DNA from: Marinomonas atlantica
Lineage (GTDB): Bacteria > Pseudomonadota > Gammaproteobacteria > Pseudomonadales > Marinomonadaceae
NCBI RefSeq assembly: GCF_001639725.1
Contig: NZ_LTAW01000002.1
Location: 124,001 to 188,000, forward strand
DNA length: 64,000 nucleotides
Reading direction: 5' to 3'
The notes beneath the pieces were generated by a model, which was given only the letters and a program-made list of their open reading frames with translations, was not told where the DNA came from and made no database searches. The stretch's first letter is position 1, and every line of letters begins with the position of its first letter. Of this stretch, positions 52,092-61,058 are shown one piece after another. The position numbers and the translations under genes were made by a program.

Positions 52092-54119
52092 TCAAAATTT
52101 AGACTTCTTTTTGCGTAACTGTTCCATCAATGCGCGTAGTTCTTGCTGTGCTTCAGGGTTGTTAATGGCGTCATTGCCACGACTTTTCAACCGTTGGATA
52201 CTAGAATTTAAACCAAGTGCATCAGATTGTTCTGCAACCATGTCTAAAACTTCTTGTTTAGCGTTGGTGAGCTGCTGCTTTGTGGTGGCATCAGGGTGGT
52301 TTAGCAGGGCATAAACAGTGTTCAATAAATCTTGATTGCGCTCTTGATATAAAAAATGCCCAGTATTGTTGTTTGGGTGTTTAGCAAAATAGCGCCACAC
52401 TCGGCTAAATGCTTGTCGTTCAGGGGTATCGCCCGTCAACAAGGGGTCTGGCACTTCGATCTCATGAGCGATAGCAGGATGCATCAATATGCAAAGTGTG
52501 GCATGAGCAATACGCCCTAAGCGTGGTTGTTGCGACATTGGCGCAAACTGCTCGCGGTCATTATTGTTCTGCCACTTACCTTTACCTTGCCATTTTCCTT
52601 GCTTGGATTGGCCCTTTCCTTTGAACGTTTTACTCCCACTGACCCCTTTGGGGCTGTAGTGTGGAATAGGTGCTTCGTCAGGATAAGGGGTGTAATCATC
52701 CTCGGGATAATCCATTGGCGCATAGCCATCATCGTATCCGTAAGGGTCGTATTGGCTGCTACTTGTGGGGGCTTGCGCATCACTATTTTGTGACGAGTAT
52801 TCTTGATGTCTTGGGATTGGCGCATTAGCCGTTAACGTATCTGAACTTAAACCAGATTGCTCAGACAGCTGCTTGACCAGTAAAGACCTTAAGGTGCTTT
52901 CGACTGGAATGCTCTGGATCAGCGCCATCGCGTTTTGTGTAAATTGAGCCTCACCTTCTTCATCTGCCAGCGTAACTAAGGATCGAGCATGTTCAAACAG
53001 TACGTGGGCAAGGGATGATGAGTCTTCTAAGAGCGTTATAAAGCCATCTGAGCCTTCTTTGCGAACAAGAGAGTCTGGGTCTTCGCCTTCAGGTAAGAAT
53101 AAAAAACGTACCTGTTTGCCATCTTGAATCACCGGCAAGGTAGCTTCTAGGCCGCGAATGGCGGCTGAGCGCCCCGCTTTGTCACCGTCAAAACACAGAG
53201 TGACTTTATCAACCAATTTGAACAGCTTTCTAAAATGTTGACTGTTGACCGATGTACCTAGGGTCGCAACTGCATTGGTGATGCCGTATTGAGCCAGTAC
53301 AATGACATCCATATAGCCTTCGACCACAATAATATGGTCTAGCGTTTGAGTGTTTTGTTTGGCTTCGTAAAGGCCGTATAGTTCTTGGTTTTTATGGAAA
53401 ACAGGTGTTTCAGGTGAATTTAGATACTTGGGTTTCTCGTCGCCAAAAGCACGTCCACCAAAGGCAATTACGCGTCCGCGGTTATCGCGAATCGGGAACA
53501 TGATTCGATCACGGAAACGGTCATAATAGTGTCCGGATTGTTCTTTTTTCTCGATTAGCATGCCGCCGTGTAGCAGCTGTTCTTCGTGTTCAGCACGATG
53601 GTTGCCAATCGATTTTAGTAGATTATCCCACCCAGGTGGTGCATAACCAATGCCATACACTTTCGCAATTTGTCCGGTGAGACCGCGTTCTTTAGCAAGG
53701 TAGTCACGGGCTTTTTCCTTGGTAGGGTGTTTCACCAGTTGTTCTTGGAAAAAGGTAGCACTTTCGCTTAAACGCTTTAGCAGCTCTGCATTTTGCTCAT
53801 AACGATCTGGTGCACCCTGATCTCTTGGGACTTCAAGTCCCGCGTCTTTCGCTAACACTTCAATTGCGTCAACAAAATCTAAATGATCATGCTCCATAAC
53901 AAACGAAATCGCATTACCGCCTGCACCGCAGCCGAAGCAATAATAAAACTGTTTGTTAGGGTTAAGGCTAAAGGAGGGAGACTTTTCGTTATGAAAAGGG
54001 CACAGCGCTGAGAAATTTTGCCCGGTTTTTCTCAAGGTTATGCGGGACGCAACAACATCAGTGATGTCTGTGCGAGCCAGTAGCTCATCAATAAATTGAT
54101 CTGGAATACGTCCCGACAT
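52092..54119 (-). CDS. dnaG: DNA primase
   Basis: Primase of 675 residues that makes RNA primers at the replication fork. The N-terminal zinc-binding domain has CPFHNEKSPSF and CFGCGAGG (about 41-68). The catalytic core follows with YLxxRGLT-like ERGLTGQIAKVYGIGYAP and GRVIAFGGRAFGD and the TOPRIM part HIIVVEGYMDVIVL, then LCFDGDKAGRSAAIRGLE with its Asp residues. A long low-complexity linker (about 435-520) rich in Tyr/Asp/Pro, then Lys/Gly, precedes the C-terminal DnaB-binding domain. This is longer than in E. coli (581). yqeY lies nine bases upstream. Confidence 0.97.
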   Translation of the reverse strand: MSGRIPDQFIDELLARTDITDVVASRITLRKTGQNFSALCPFHNEKSPSFSLNPNKQFYYCFGCGAGGNAISFVMEHDHLDFVDAIEVLAKDAGLEVPRDQGAPDRYEQNAELLKRLSESATFFQEQLVKHPTKEKARDYLAKERGLTGQIAKVYGIGYAPPGWDNLLKSIGNHRAEHEEQLLHGGMLIEKKEQSGHYYDRFRDRIMFPIRDNRGRVIAFGGRAFGDEKPKYLNSPETPVFHKNQELYGLYEAKQNTQTLDHIIVVEGYMDVIVLAQYGITNAVATLGTSVNSQHFRKLFKLVDKVTLCFDGDKAGRSAAIRGLEATLPVIQDGKQVRFLFLPEGEDPDSLVRKEGSDGFITLLEDSSSLAHVLFEHARSLVTLADEEGEAQFTQNAMALIQSIPVESTLRSLLVKQLSEQSGLSSDTLTANAPIPRHQEYSSQNSDAQAPTSSSQYDPYGYDDGYAPMDYPEDDYTPYPDEAPIPHYSPKGVSGSKTFKGKGQSKQGKWQGKGKWQNNNDREQFAPMSQQPRLGRIAHATLCILMHPAIAHEIEVPDPLLTGDTPERQAFSRVWRYFAKHPNNNTGHFLYQERNQDLLNTVYALLNHPDATTKQQLTNAKQEVLDMVAEQSDALGLNSSIQRLKSRGNDAINNPEAQQELRALMEQLRKKKSKF

Positions 54120-54128
54120 AGTGTTGTA

Positions 54129-54575
54129 TTAGCCTAAAAGCGCTTTAACTTGCTTGCTCACAACAGACATGTCACCACGACCTTGTACCTGTGGCTTAAC
54201 GATGGCCATTACTGCGCCCATTTGCTGCATGCTGGTAGCGCCTGTTTCAGCAATCGCTTGTTTAACGATTTCGGTCACTTCTTCGTCGCTCAATGGCTGA
54301 GGTAGGAACTCGGCAATGATGTCCATTTCTTTCTTTTCAATCTCGGCAAGATCTGCGCGGTCGCCATCGGTAAATTGTTGGAAAGAGTCTTTGCGCTGTT
54401 TAACCATTTTATCAAGAATTGCCAGTACGCGATCGTCTTCAACTTCGATACGCTCATCCACTTCAACACGTTTGATTTCAGCTTGGATGGTACGGATTAC
54501 GGTAACGCGCTCTTTTTCTTTAGCGCGCATAGAAGCTTTTAGAGTATCGGAGATCTGTTTTCTCAATTCTGACAT
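54129..54575 (-). CDS. yqeY: GatB/YqeY family protein
   Basis: 148-residue YqeY-like protein, homologous to the tRNA-binding tail of GatB. The N-terminus LRKQISDTLKASMRAKEKERVTVIRTIQAEIKRVEV and the C-terminal VKPQVQGRGDMSVVSKQVKALL are typical. Its molecular role is uncertain, perhaps in tRNA-linked amidation or quality control. GAGGAAG is well placed before ATG 54575. It sits between rpsU and dnaG, an order common in gammaproteobacteria. A terminator separates it from rpsU, so it may have its own promoter. Confidence 0.93.
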   Translation of the reverse strand: MSELRKQISDTLKASMRAKEKERVTVIRTIQAEIKRVEVDERIEVEDDRVLAILDKMVKQRKDSFQQFTDGDRADLAEIEKKEMDIIAEFLPQPLSDEEVTEIVKQAIAETGATSMQQMGAVMAIVKPQVQGRGDMSVVSKQVKALLG

Positions 54576-54611
54576 GGGGGTCTTCCTCTGGAATGGTTAA
54601 ATCAGGTTATT

Positions 54612-54651
54612 GAAACAAAAAAAATCGGCTAGTTGTAGAACTAGCCGATTT
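54612..54651 (-). terminator. Rho-independent terminator after rpsU
   Basis: On the minus strand AATCGGCTAGTT pairs perfectly with AACTAGCCGATT around a 4-base loop, and eight T residues follow. It lies between rpsU and yqeY and would let rpsU be made in excess over dnaG and rpoD. Confidence 0.92.
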
Positions 54652-54715
54652 AGTATCGTAAAGCTTTTCGACTCTACTGCAATGCGTTAGTTGCTAAACT
54701 GCAACTCGCAATTGC

Positions 54716-54931
54716 CTAGTACATGCGTTGGAATTTCTTCTGCTCGCGAGATACTTTCTTAGCGTGACGCTTAACAGCAGCTGCTGCTGCGCGCTTACGT
54801 AGAGTTGTTGGCTTCTCGTAGCATTCGCGACGACGAACTTCAGCAAGAACACCTGCTTTTTCACAAGAGCGCTTGAAGCGACGTAGAGCGATGTCAAATG
54901 GTTCGTTATCTTTAACTTTAACTTGTGGCAT
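54716..54931 (-). CDS. rpsU: 30S ribosomal protein S21
   Basis: S21 of 71 residues, a small basic protein of the 30S platform needed for mRNA binding near the anti-Shine-Dalgarno. [26 protein letters not shown] at the start and [15 protein letters not shown], then the basic tail [14 protein letters not shown], are typical. The ATG at 54931 has TAGGTAAT upstream. It is the first gene of the macromolecular synthesis order and is followed by a terminator. An inverted repeat lies about 55-90 bases upstream of its start. Confidence 0.98.
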   Translation of the reverse strand: MPQVKVKDNEPFDIALRRFKRSCEKAGVLAEVRRRECYEKPTTLRKRAAAAAVKRHAKKVSREQKKFQRMY

Positions 54932-54986
54932 ATCTAATTACCTATAAAAGAGTTTAATTCGTTTAGTAAACACAAAACGGCGCGAA

Positions 54987-55023
54987 TCATACCGATTTTT
55001 CTTCATAAAATAAATTGGTATGA
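54987..55023. repeat. Inverted repeat upstream of rpsU
   Basis: TCATACCGATTT (54987-54998) and AAATTGGTATGA (55012-55023) form a 12-bp inverted repeat with one mismatch and a 13-base AT-rich spacer. It lies in the rpsU/tsaD divergent region, 56-92 bases before the rpsU ATG. It may be a leader hairpin or a protein site; no T-run follows. Confidence 0.5.
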
Positions 55024-55222
55024 GCCCTAATGTGTGGCTTATACAGTGTGTCCCATCATGTAGGGGACAATAATAAAAAATCACCTGCCTTTTAATTAAA
55101 CGATTAAATCGGGCGGTAGTGTATGCGATCTAATCGAATATGTCCAATGCTTTCATCAATGTGACTGCTAAGTGGATCAAGATTGGGTACAATGGCGGCA
55201 TTAACACTTGTGTAGGAATACC

Positions 55223-56263
55223 ATGATAGTTTTAGGTTTAGAAACATCTTGTGATGAGACCGGTATTGCCATTTATGACACCGATAAAGGCCTACTGACC
55301 CATAAAATTTACACTCAGATTGCTCAGCATGCTGAGTATGGTGGCGTTGTGCCGGAGCTGGCCTCTCGTGATCATGTGCGTAAAACGCTGCCTTTGATTG
55401 ATGAGGTGCTTGAGGATGCCAAATTAACGAAGTCGGATCTTGATGCTGTTGCTTATACATCTGGGCCAGGTTTAGTGGGCGCTTTAATGGCAGGTGCAAC
55501 AATCGGTCACTCGATGGCGTATGCTCTAGGGATCCCTGCGTTGGGTGTGCATCACATGGAAGGCCATTTGTTAGCGCCAATGCTAGAAGAAAAGCAGCCT
55601 AAAATGCCTTTTGTTGCATTGCTGGTCTCTGGTGGGCATACACAGCTTGTTCGTGTGGATTCGATTGGTGAATACAAACTTCTAGGTCAGTCTTTAGATG
55701 ATGCCGCCGGCGAAGCATTCGACAAAGCGGCGAAAATGATTGGTTTGCCTTACCCTGGTGGCCCCTACATTGCCAAGCTTGCACAGCAAGGTAATCCAAA
55801 CTCGGGTATTAAATTCCCGCGTCCGATGACAGATAGACCTGGATTAGATTTCAGTTTTAGCGGCCTTAAAACCGCGTTTTTAACCGCGGTGCACGATGCA
55901 TTGGACCGTGAAGCGTTTAATGATCAGTTTCAAGCAGACATTGCGTTAGCGTTTGAGCAGGCCGTGGTCGACACTTTGGTTATTAAGTGTCGTCGTGCCT
56001 TGGAGCAAGAGGGCTTAAATCAGTTGATCATTGCGGGCGGTGTGAGTGCAAACAAGCGTTTGCAAACACAGCTGGAAACGCAATTGGAGAAAATTAATGC
56101 CGGCGTATTCTATGCGCGCCCAGAGTTTTGTACTGATAATGGGGCAATGATTGCTTACGCTGGGGCTCAGCGTTTGTTAGCGGGCCAAAGATCTCCCCTT
56201 AATCTTTCTATTCGTGCCCGTTGGCCATTGGCCGATTTGCCAGACATTACTGAGGCAGTGTAA
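55223..56263 (+). CDS. tsaD: tRNA threonylcarbamoyladenosine transferase TsaD
   Basis: TsaD of 346 residues, the catalytic partner in forming t6A37 on ANN-reading tRNAs together with TsaB, TsaE and Tsa[20 protein letters not shown] at the start, the metal-binding HHMEGH near residue 111, [10 protein letters not shown] and [12 protein letters not shown] match the family. The ATG at 55223 follows TAGGA; a frame starting 5 codons upstream is not needed. It faces rpsU divergently, as in E. coli, and is followed by folB after two bases. Confidence 0.97.
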   Translation: MIVLGLETSCDETGIAIYDTDKGLLTHKIYTQIAQHAEYGGVVPELASRDHVRKTLPLIDEVLEDAKLTKSDLDAVAYTSGPGLVGALMAGATIGHSMAYALGIPALGVHHMEGHLLAPMLEEKQPKMPFVALLVSGGHTQLVRVDSIGEYKLLGQSLDDAAGEAFDKAAKMIGLPYPGGPYIAKLAQQGNPNSGIKFPRPMTDRPGLDFSFSGLKTAFLTAVHDALDREAFNDQFQADIALAFEQAVVDTLVIKCRRALEQEGLNQLIIAGGVSANKRLQTQLETQLEKINAGVFYARPEFCTDNGAMIAYAGAQRLLAGQRSPLNLSIRARWPLADLPDITEAV

Positions 56264-56265
56264 CC

Positions 56266-56619
56266 ATGCAAGACATCGTATTTATTGAAGGCCTTCACAC
56301 TAAAGCCGTGATTGGTGTTTACGAGTGGGAAAAAGTTATTTGGCAAGACTTGGTGTTTGACATTGAGATGGAGCACGATAACCGTGTGCCAGCTGCAAAC
56401 GATGATATTCATAAAACGCTAGACTATGAAGCAATCTCAAACGCCATTACTAGCTTTTGTAAAGAGCATCAATTCGAATTGATTGAAACGTTAGCGGAGC
56501 GCCTTTGTGCGGTATTGATTGAGCGTTTTGGTTTGACATCAATCACAATGACATTGCGTAAGCCCGGTGCAGTGCCATCAGCTCGAGCGGTTGGTGTCAA
56601 AATTCGCCGTAGCGCCTAA
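56266..56619 (+). CDS. folB: Dihydroneopterin aldolase
   Basis: FolB of 117 residues, which cleaves dihydroneopterin to 6-hydroxymethyl-dihydropterin in folate synthesis. [19 protein letters not shown] at the start and the catalytic Glu in that stretch, [13 protein letters not shown] and [15 protein letters not shown], then [18 protein letters not shown] at the end are typical. It begins two bases after tsaD and its stop overlaps the cca stop on the other strand by the CTAA tetramer, so there is no spacer. Confidence 0.94.
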   Translation: MQDIVFIEGLHTKAVIGVYEWEKVIWQDLVFDIEMEHDNRVPAANDDIHKTLDYEAISNAITSFCKEHQFELIETLAERLCAVLIERFGLTSITMTLRKPGAVPSARAVGVKIRRSA

Positions 56620-57722
56620 TCGGCTAACGCCTCTCTGAGGTTTTCTGCTTTGAGCAACAGCGGGTTAACCAGCGTTTCAAGTGCTTCAACTCGCGTTTGC
56701 TTTAAAGCTTGTCCCAACTCCGCACCACTAAAACCTTGTTTAATCAAAACTTGGGCATTGATTTTGGCGATGTTCGAACGCAATTCTAACCAATAAGCAG
56801 CATCCGTTTGAGTTAAATGAGCTAGAACTTGTGCCAGCTTTTCAAAGGGTTGCGGCTTTTTGACGGCCGACACACTTGCGAGCCATGACTCCCAAGTGCT
56901 CGCCGACAAAGGCAATGCATTGGCTTCAATAAAAGCTCGAGCTTGTTGGCTGTACCAACAAAATTGATTGGGTGCACGTAAATGTGCGTTCAGCTCTGAC
57001 AACGCAATAATAGGCGTATCGGCCGTAATTAAGCTCCAGCGGCTGTGTTTATCCCATTGTGTTGACAGTGTTTGTGTGTGGTACACCATGCCAGGGAAGA
57101 GATCGTTTAAAGCACCCACTTCTTTTAATACATCGAAATAGACGTGAGCGTGAGGGCTGTTTAAAGCGTTTTCAGTTTCGCGCCAGACGCGTTCTGGCGT
57201 TAAGCTGCTAAGCTCACCTGAATCCGCAATGGCCTTCATTAAGGCTTTGGTTTCTGCAGCAATCTGAAAGTCAAACTCAGCGAAACGTGCCATAAATCGA
57301 GCCACTCGCAGGACCCTTAGGGGGTCTTCAATGAACGCGTCAGAGACATGGCGCAGTGTGCGCTTGGCAATGTCGTGTTGACCGTTGAAGGGGTCAATTA
57401 AAGTGCCATCATCGCTTTTAGCGATGGCATTGATGGTCAAATCTCGACGCTCCAAGTCTTCTTCTAAGCGAATGTCTGGTGCAAAGTCACAGACAAAACC
57501 TGTGTAGCCAATACCTTGCTTACGCTCTTTGCGCGCGAGCGCGTACTCTTCTTTCGTATCTGGGTGTAGAAAGACAGGGAACTGTTTACCCACTTGCTGA
57601 TAGCCTTGAGTTAGCATTTGTTCTGGCTTTGCGCCTGTCACAACCCAATCTTTATCTTTTACAGGTAGGCCTAATAACTCATCGCGAACGGCGCCGCCTA
57701 CTAGGTAAACAGTATGCAACAT
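56616..57722 (-). CDS. cca: CCA tRNA nucleotidyltransferase
   Basis: Class II CCA-adding enzyme of 368 residues that builds or repairs the 3' CCA end of tRNAs. The nucleotidyltransferase head has [21 protein letters not shown] with the GGxVRD and DxD metal motifs, then [10 protein letters not shown] and [15 protein letters not shown]. The C-terminal HD phosphohydrolase domain of E. coli Cca (412 residues) is not seen; this form is shorter. The ATG at 57722 follows AGGG. It lies three bases after glpE at the end of the lptD operon, and ends within four bases of the convergent folB stop. Confidence 0.93.
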   Translation of the reverse strand: MLHTVYLVGGAVRDELLGLPVKDKDWVVTGAKPEQMLTQGYQQVGKQFPVFLHPDTKEEYALARKERKQGIGYTGFVCDFAPDIRLEEDLERRDLTINAIAKSDDGTLIDPFNGQHDIAKRTLRHVSDAFIEDPLRVLRVARFMARFAEFDFQIAAETKALMKAIADSGELSSLTPERVWRETENALNSPHAHVYFDVLKEVGALNDLFPGMVYHTQTLSTQWDKHSRWSLITADTPIIALSELNAHLRAPNQFCWYSQQARAFIEANALPLSASTWESWLASVSAVKKPQPFEKLAQVLAHLTQTDAAYWLELRSNIAKINAQVLIKQGFSGAELGQALKQTRVEALETLVNPLLLKAENLREALAD

Positions 57723-57725
57723 GAG

Positions 57726-58046
57726 TTAGCCCTGCTCACACTGTTCGGGATACATGGCACTCCACTGACTAAAGCCGCCATTTAGTGAGTAGACTTCACC
57801 AAAACCTTGGCTGGCAAGAAATTCAGCTGCACCTTTACTGCTGTTGCCATGGTAGCAGCATACGATAACAGGCATGTCTTTATTCGTGCTGGCGATAAAT
57901 GCTTGAACATTATCATTGTTAAGGCTAATCGCTGTGTTCATATGGCTCGCTTCAAAACTTGCTGTATCGCGAATATCTACAACAATAGCGTCATTTTCAA
58001 GAAGGGGTAGGGCGTCGTTGATATCAATACAAGAATATGTGCTCAT
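57726..58046 (-). CDS. glpE: Thiosulfate sulfurtransferase GlpE
   Basis: Single-domain rhodanese of 106 residues. The active-site loop CYHGNSS has its catalytic Cys at 64 (a Cys63 precedes it), and VVDIRDTASFEASHM and LNGGFSQWSAMYPEQ are typical. It transfers sulfur from thiosulfate to acceptors such as cyanide or thioredoxin. GAGAG lies before ATG 58046. The position after apaH and before cca matches the order in related bacteria. Confidence 0.93.
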   Translation of the reverse strand: MSTYSCIDINDALPLLENDAIVVDIRDTASFEASHMNTAISLNNDNVQAFIASTNKDMPVIVCCYHGNSSKGAAEFLASQGFGEVYSLNGGFSQWSAMYPEQCEQG

Positions 58047-58053
58047 GGTTCTC

Positions 58054-58869
58054 TCAGGCTAATTTACAAGGAGTGCTGAAGCGTTGGTTGTCTTCCAGTC
58101 GCAGTGCCGTTAACGCACCACCCCAGACACAGCCTGTATCTAATGCATAGATGTTTGATGCATTAGTGATACCTTCCAGGGCTGCCCAGTGTCCAAATAC
58201 TACGCGCGTCTCGCTAGGGAGTTTGCTAGGTAATTGAAACCAAGGTAAATAGTCCTTTTGAGCGGTGCTTGGACCTTCTTTAGACTTTAGGTCAAGCTTG
58301 CTGTCAGCACGGCAAAAACGCATTCGGGTTAGATAGTTTGTGATGGCTCTTAAACGATCCATACCGATTAAATCTTCTGACCATACGTTTGGCTTATTAC
58401 CATACATGACCTGAAGGAAATCCTCTAGTTGCTCGGAACGCAGCATGCTTTCGACTTCATTGCTTAAGCGCAGCGTGTCTTGAATATCCCAGCAAGGAGG
58501 TACGCCCGCATGTGTCATGATGACATTAAAGTGCTCATCGTAATGACACAGCGGCTGCTGTCTTAGCCATGCCATAAGCTCGTCGCGGTCACTGGCTTGT
58601 AGAATATTCACCAAGGTATCACCACGTTTTAGGGTGGCAAAGCCATGTGCAACGGCCAATAAATGCAAATCATGGTTGCCCAAAACAACTTTGGCTTTTT
58701 CCCCTAGAGAACTTACAAAACGTAGGGTCTCTAGGCATTCTTTACCGCGATTAATTAAATCGCCTGCGAACCAAAGGTGATCGACTTCAGGATTATATTG
58801 AATCTGTTCAAGCAGCTTTAGCAGTGGCGTAAAACACCCTTGTAAGTCACCGATGACGTAGGTAGACAT
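58054..58869 (-). CDS. apaH: Symmetrical bis(5'-nucleosyl)-tetraphosphatase ApaH
   Basis: Phosphoesterase of 271 residues that hydrolyses Ap4A to two ADP and can act on capped RNA. The metallophosphatase motifs are GDLQGC at the start, WFAGDLINRGKECLETL, VVLGNHDLHLLAVAHG and the later MTHAGVPP, then VVFGHWAAL and YALDTGCVWGGALTALRLED. The start ATG at 58869 has AAGG before it. It sits between apaG and glpE with short gaps, so it is in the lptD-surA operon. Confidence 0.96.
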   Translation of the reverse strand: MSTYVIGDLQGCFTPLLKLLEQIQYNPEVDHLWFAGDLINRGKECLETLRFVSSLGEKAKVVLGNHDLHLLAVAHGFATLKRGDTLVNILQASDRDELMAWLRQQPLCHYDEHFNVIMTHAGVPPCWDIQDTLRLSNEVESMLRSEQLEDFLQVMYGNKPNVWSEDLIGMDRLRAITNYLTRMRFCRADSKLDLKSKEGPSTAQKDYLPWFQLPSKLPSETRVVFGHWAALEGITNASNIYALDTGCVWGGALTALRLEDNQRFSTPCKLA

Positions 58870-58877
58870 ATCAAACC

Positions 58878-59255
58878 TTAATGTACTTGATTGGGTACCG
58901 CTAAAGTAAAAGGCGAGATCGGTGCGTCAAATTCCGTGCCGTCATCGCTTAGAAAACGATAGCTGCCATGCATCACACCAACCACAGTATCCAGTACCGT
59001 ACCACTGCTGTAATCATAAGACTCACCTGGCGCTAGGTAAGGGTATTCACCAATAACGCCAGCGCCTTTTACTTCCTGTACTTTTTCATTGCCATTGGTA
59101 ATGACCCAATGGCGAGACAATAACTTTGCCGCTTCAGTACCGCAGTTGGTTATTGTGATGTGATAAGCGAACACAAAACGATCATCTTCGGAAACTGACT
59201 GCTCAGGTAAAAATTCCGTACGAACGGTAACGACGATATCGTGCTCCGACTGCAT
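58878..59255 (-). CDS. apaG: Co2+/Mg2+ efflux-associated protein ApaG
   Basis: ApaG (CorD) of 125 residues, equal to the E. coli length. It is a beta-sandwich protein implicated in metal homeostasis; its true role is unclear. FVFAYHITITNCGTEAAKLLSRHWVI, the GxGVIGEYPYLAPGESYDYSSG segment and MHGSYRFLSDDG are hallmarks. The ATG at 59255 follows AAGGA; a frame from 59273 would overlap rsmA and is not preferred. Placed between rsmA and apaH. Confidence 0.95.
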   Translation of the reverse strand: MQSEHDIVVTVRTEFLPEQSVSEDDRFVFAYHITITNCGTEAAKLLSRHWVITNGNEKVQEVKGAGVIGEYPYLAPGESYDYSSGTVLDTVVGVMHGSYRFLSDDGTEFDAPISPFTLAVPNQVH

Positions 59256-59257
59256 GG

Positions 59258-60052
59258 TTAGTCCTTTTGACATACTAAGTTGGCGATGTTGACGAAGTCT
59301 TCCACATCTAAACGTTCAGGACGCAAACTTGGATCAATACCAAGTGCATCGAAGTCAGCGTCATTCAATACGCCTTTGTAGTTGTTACGCAGTGTTTTAC
59401 GACGTTGATGGAAGCCAATACGTACCGTATCTTCAAGTGTCTTAAGGTCTTGTGCAACAAATGGTCGAGTCTTGTGAGGGGTCATACGTACAATCGCTGA
59501 GTCCACTTTTGGCGGTGGATCAAACGATTCAGGGCCCACAATAAACAGAGACTCAACCTGACAGTAATATTGTGCCATAACACTCAAACGGCCGTAGAGG
59601 CTGTCGCCAGGACGTGCGGCTAAACGAACGACCACTTCTTTTTGCAGCATAAAGTGCATGTCGTCGATTTTCTCAGCGTAGCTAAGTAGGTGGAAAATCA
59701 ACGGTGTCGAGATGTTATAGGGTAGGTTACCGACTACTCGAATGTTGCCTTCGGTGGCGAGCGTTGAAAAATCGAATTTCATCGCGTCGGCTTCGTGTAC
59801 GGTTAAATCTGGATAGCGGAATAAGTTAACTCGTAGAATCGGGATTAAGTCACGGTCAAGCTCCACCACATCCATGCGTTTAGTGGCACTGATGATGCCC
59901 TCTGTGAGCGCACCTTTACCGGGACCGATTTCGACGATACGTTGTCCTTCTTTCGGCGCGATACAGGCAACAATGCGACGAATAATGCCGGCATCATGAA
60001 GGAAGTTTTGACCAAAGCGTTTACGCGCTTTGTGGGGCTGTGGTTTGCTCAT
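59258..60052 (-). CDS. rsmA: 16S rRNA (A1518/A1519) dimethyltransferase RsmA
   Basis: RsmA/KsgA of 264 residues, methylating two adenines in the 3' loop of 16S rRNA with SAM. The N-terminus ARKRFGQNFLHDAGII, the SAM motif VEIGPGKGALTEGI, the catalytic NLPYNISTPLIFHLL and FPRPP-like PESFDPPPKVDSAIVR are seen. The start ATG at 60052 abuts the pdxA stop. It is in the lptD-surA-pdxA-rsmA-apaG-apaH order. Confidence 0.97.
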   Translation of the reverse strand: MSKPQPHKARKRFGQNFLHDAGIIRRIVACIAPKEGQRIVEIGPGKGALTEGIISATKRMDVVELDRDLIPILRVNLFRYPDLTVHEADAMKFDFSTLATEGNIRVVGNLPYNISTPLIFHLLSYAEKIDDMHFMLQKEVVVRLAARPGDSLYGRLSVMAQYYCQVESLFIVGPESFDPPPKVDSAIVRMTPHKTRPFVAQDLKTLEDTVRIGFHQRRKTLRNNYKGVLNDADFDALGIDPSLRPERLDVEDFVNIANLVCQKD

Positions 60053-61045
60053 TTAAGTACTTTCTTGGGCGTTGGTTGCCATGGTAATGGCATGTTCAAT
60101 GGCAACTTTTAAGCTGCCATCACTTGCTTGTCCGGTTCCCGCTAGATCGAGAGCCGTGCCGTGATCAACGGACGTTCGAATGATTGGTAGGCCAAGGGTG
60201 ATGTTTACCGCATTGCCAAATCCAGAGTACTTTAACACAGGTAACCCCTGATCGTGATACATGGCCAACACGCAGTCAGCCTGATCTAGGTATTTTGTCT
60301 GGAACAAAGTATCTGCTGGAAGCGGGCCTATGAGGTTTATCCCTTCTTGGCGTAAGCTTTCCAAGGCCGGTATGATGATATCGATCTCTTCGTGCCCTAA
60401 GTGCCCATCCTCCCCTGCATGAGGATTCAACCCACAGACTAAAATACGCGGATTGTCGCAGCCAAAGCGGGTTCTTAGATCGTGGTGCAAGGCGCGGGTT
60501 ACCGTTTTGATCGTTTCTGGCGTGATGGCTGCAGGGATGTCTTTTAGCGGCAAGTGCGTGGTGACTAATGCCACTCGCATGGCTTGACTTGCCAACATCA
60601 TAACGACTTGAGGGCTGCTGCATAACTCTTGGAAAAATTCCGTGTGACCGGAGAAATGTACGCCAGTCTCGCACAAAACGCCTTTGTGAACTGGTGGCGT
60701 AACCACCGCGTCAAAGTCGCCGTCAATGCAGCCTTGGCCAGTGATGCGCAGGGTTTCGAGTACATACGGCGCATTAGCAACGTCTAGTGCGCCTGCAGTT
60801 ACGGAATTTGCCAATGGGGTACGCAATACTTGTAGTGTACCTGCTTGGTGTTCTGTTAGGTCGTTAAGATTATCACGAACGATAACCTCAATGTTTAAGC
60901 CTAACTCTGTCGCACGGCTGCGAAAAAGGTCGGGATCACCGACGATTACTAACTGCGCAGCAAATTCATCTTGCAGCGCAGACAGAATGATATCAGGACC
61001 AATGCCAGCGGGTTCACCTGAAGTGATCGCGATACGTGGACTCAC
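60053..61045 (-). CDS. pdxA: 4-hydroxythreonine-4-phosphate dehydrogenase PdxA
   Basis: PdxA of 330 residues, an NAD-dependent enzyme in the vitamin B6 (PLP) route. The start is GTG at 61045, preceded by AAGGGAG with eight bases of spacing; it gives the usual N-terminus SPRIAITSGEPAGIGPDI. A longer frame to 61126 would overlap surA. Metal-binding His residues lie in GHTEFF, AMYHDQGLPV and TSVDHGTALDLAGTG. It lies 13 bases after surA and abuts rsmA. Confidence 0.95.
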   Translation of the reverse strand: MSPRIAITSGEPAGIGPDIILSALQDEFAAQLVIVGDPDLFRSRATELGLNIEVIVRDNLNDLTEHQAGTLQVLRTPLANSVTAGALDVANAPYVLETLRITGQGCIDGDFDAVVTPPVHKGVLCETGVHFSGHTEFFQELCSSPQVVMMLASQAMRVALVTTHLPLKDIPAAITPETIKTVTRALHHDLRTRFGCDNPRILVCGLNPHAGEDGHLGHEEIDIIIPALESLRQEGINLIGPLPADTLFQTKYLDQADCVLAMYHDQGLPVLKYSGFGNAVNITLGLPIIRTSVDHGTALDLAGTGQASDGSLKVAIEHAITMATNAQEST

Positions 61046-61058
61046 GGTGTTTACTCCC

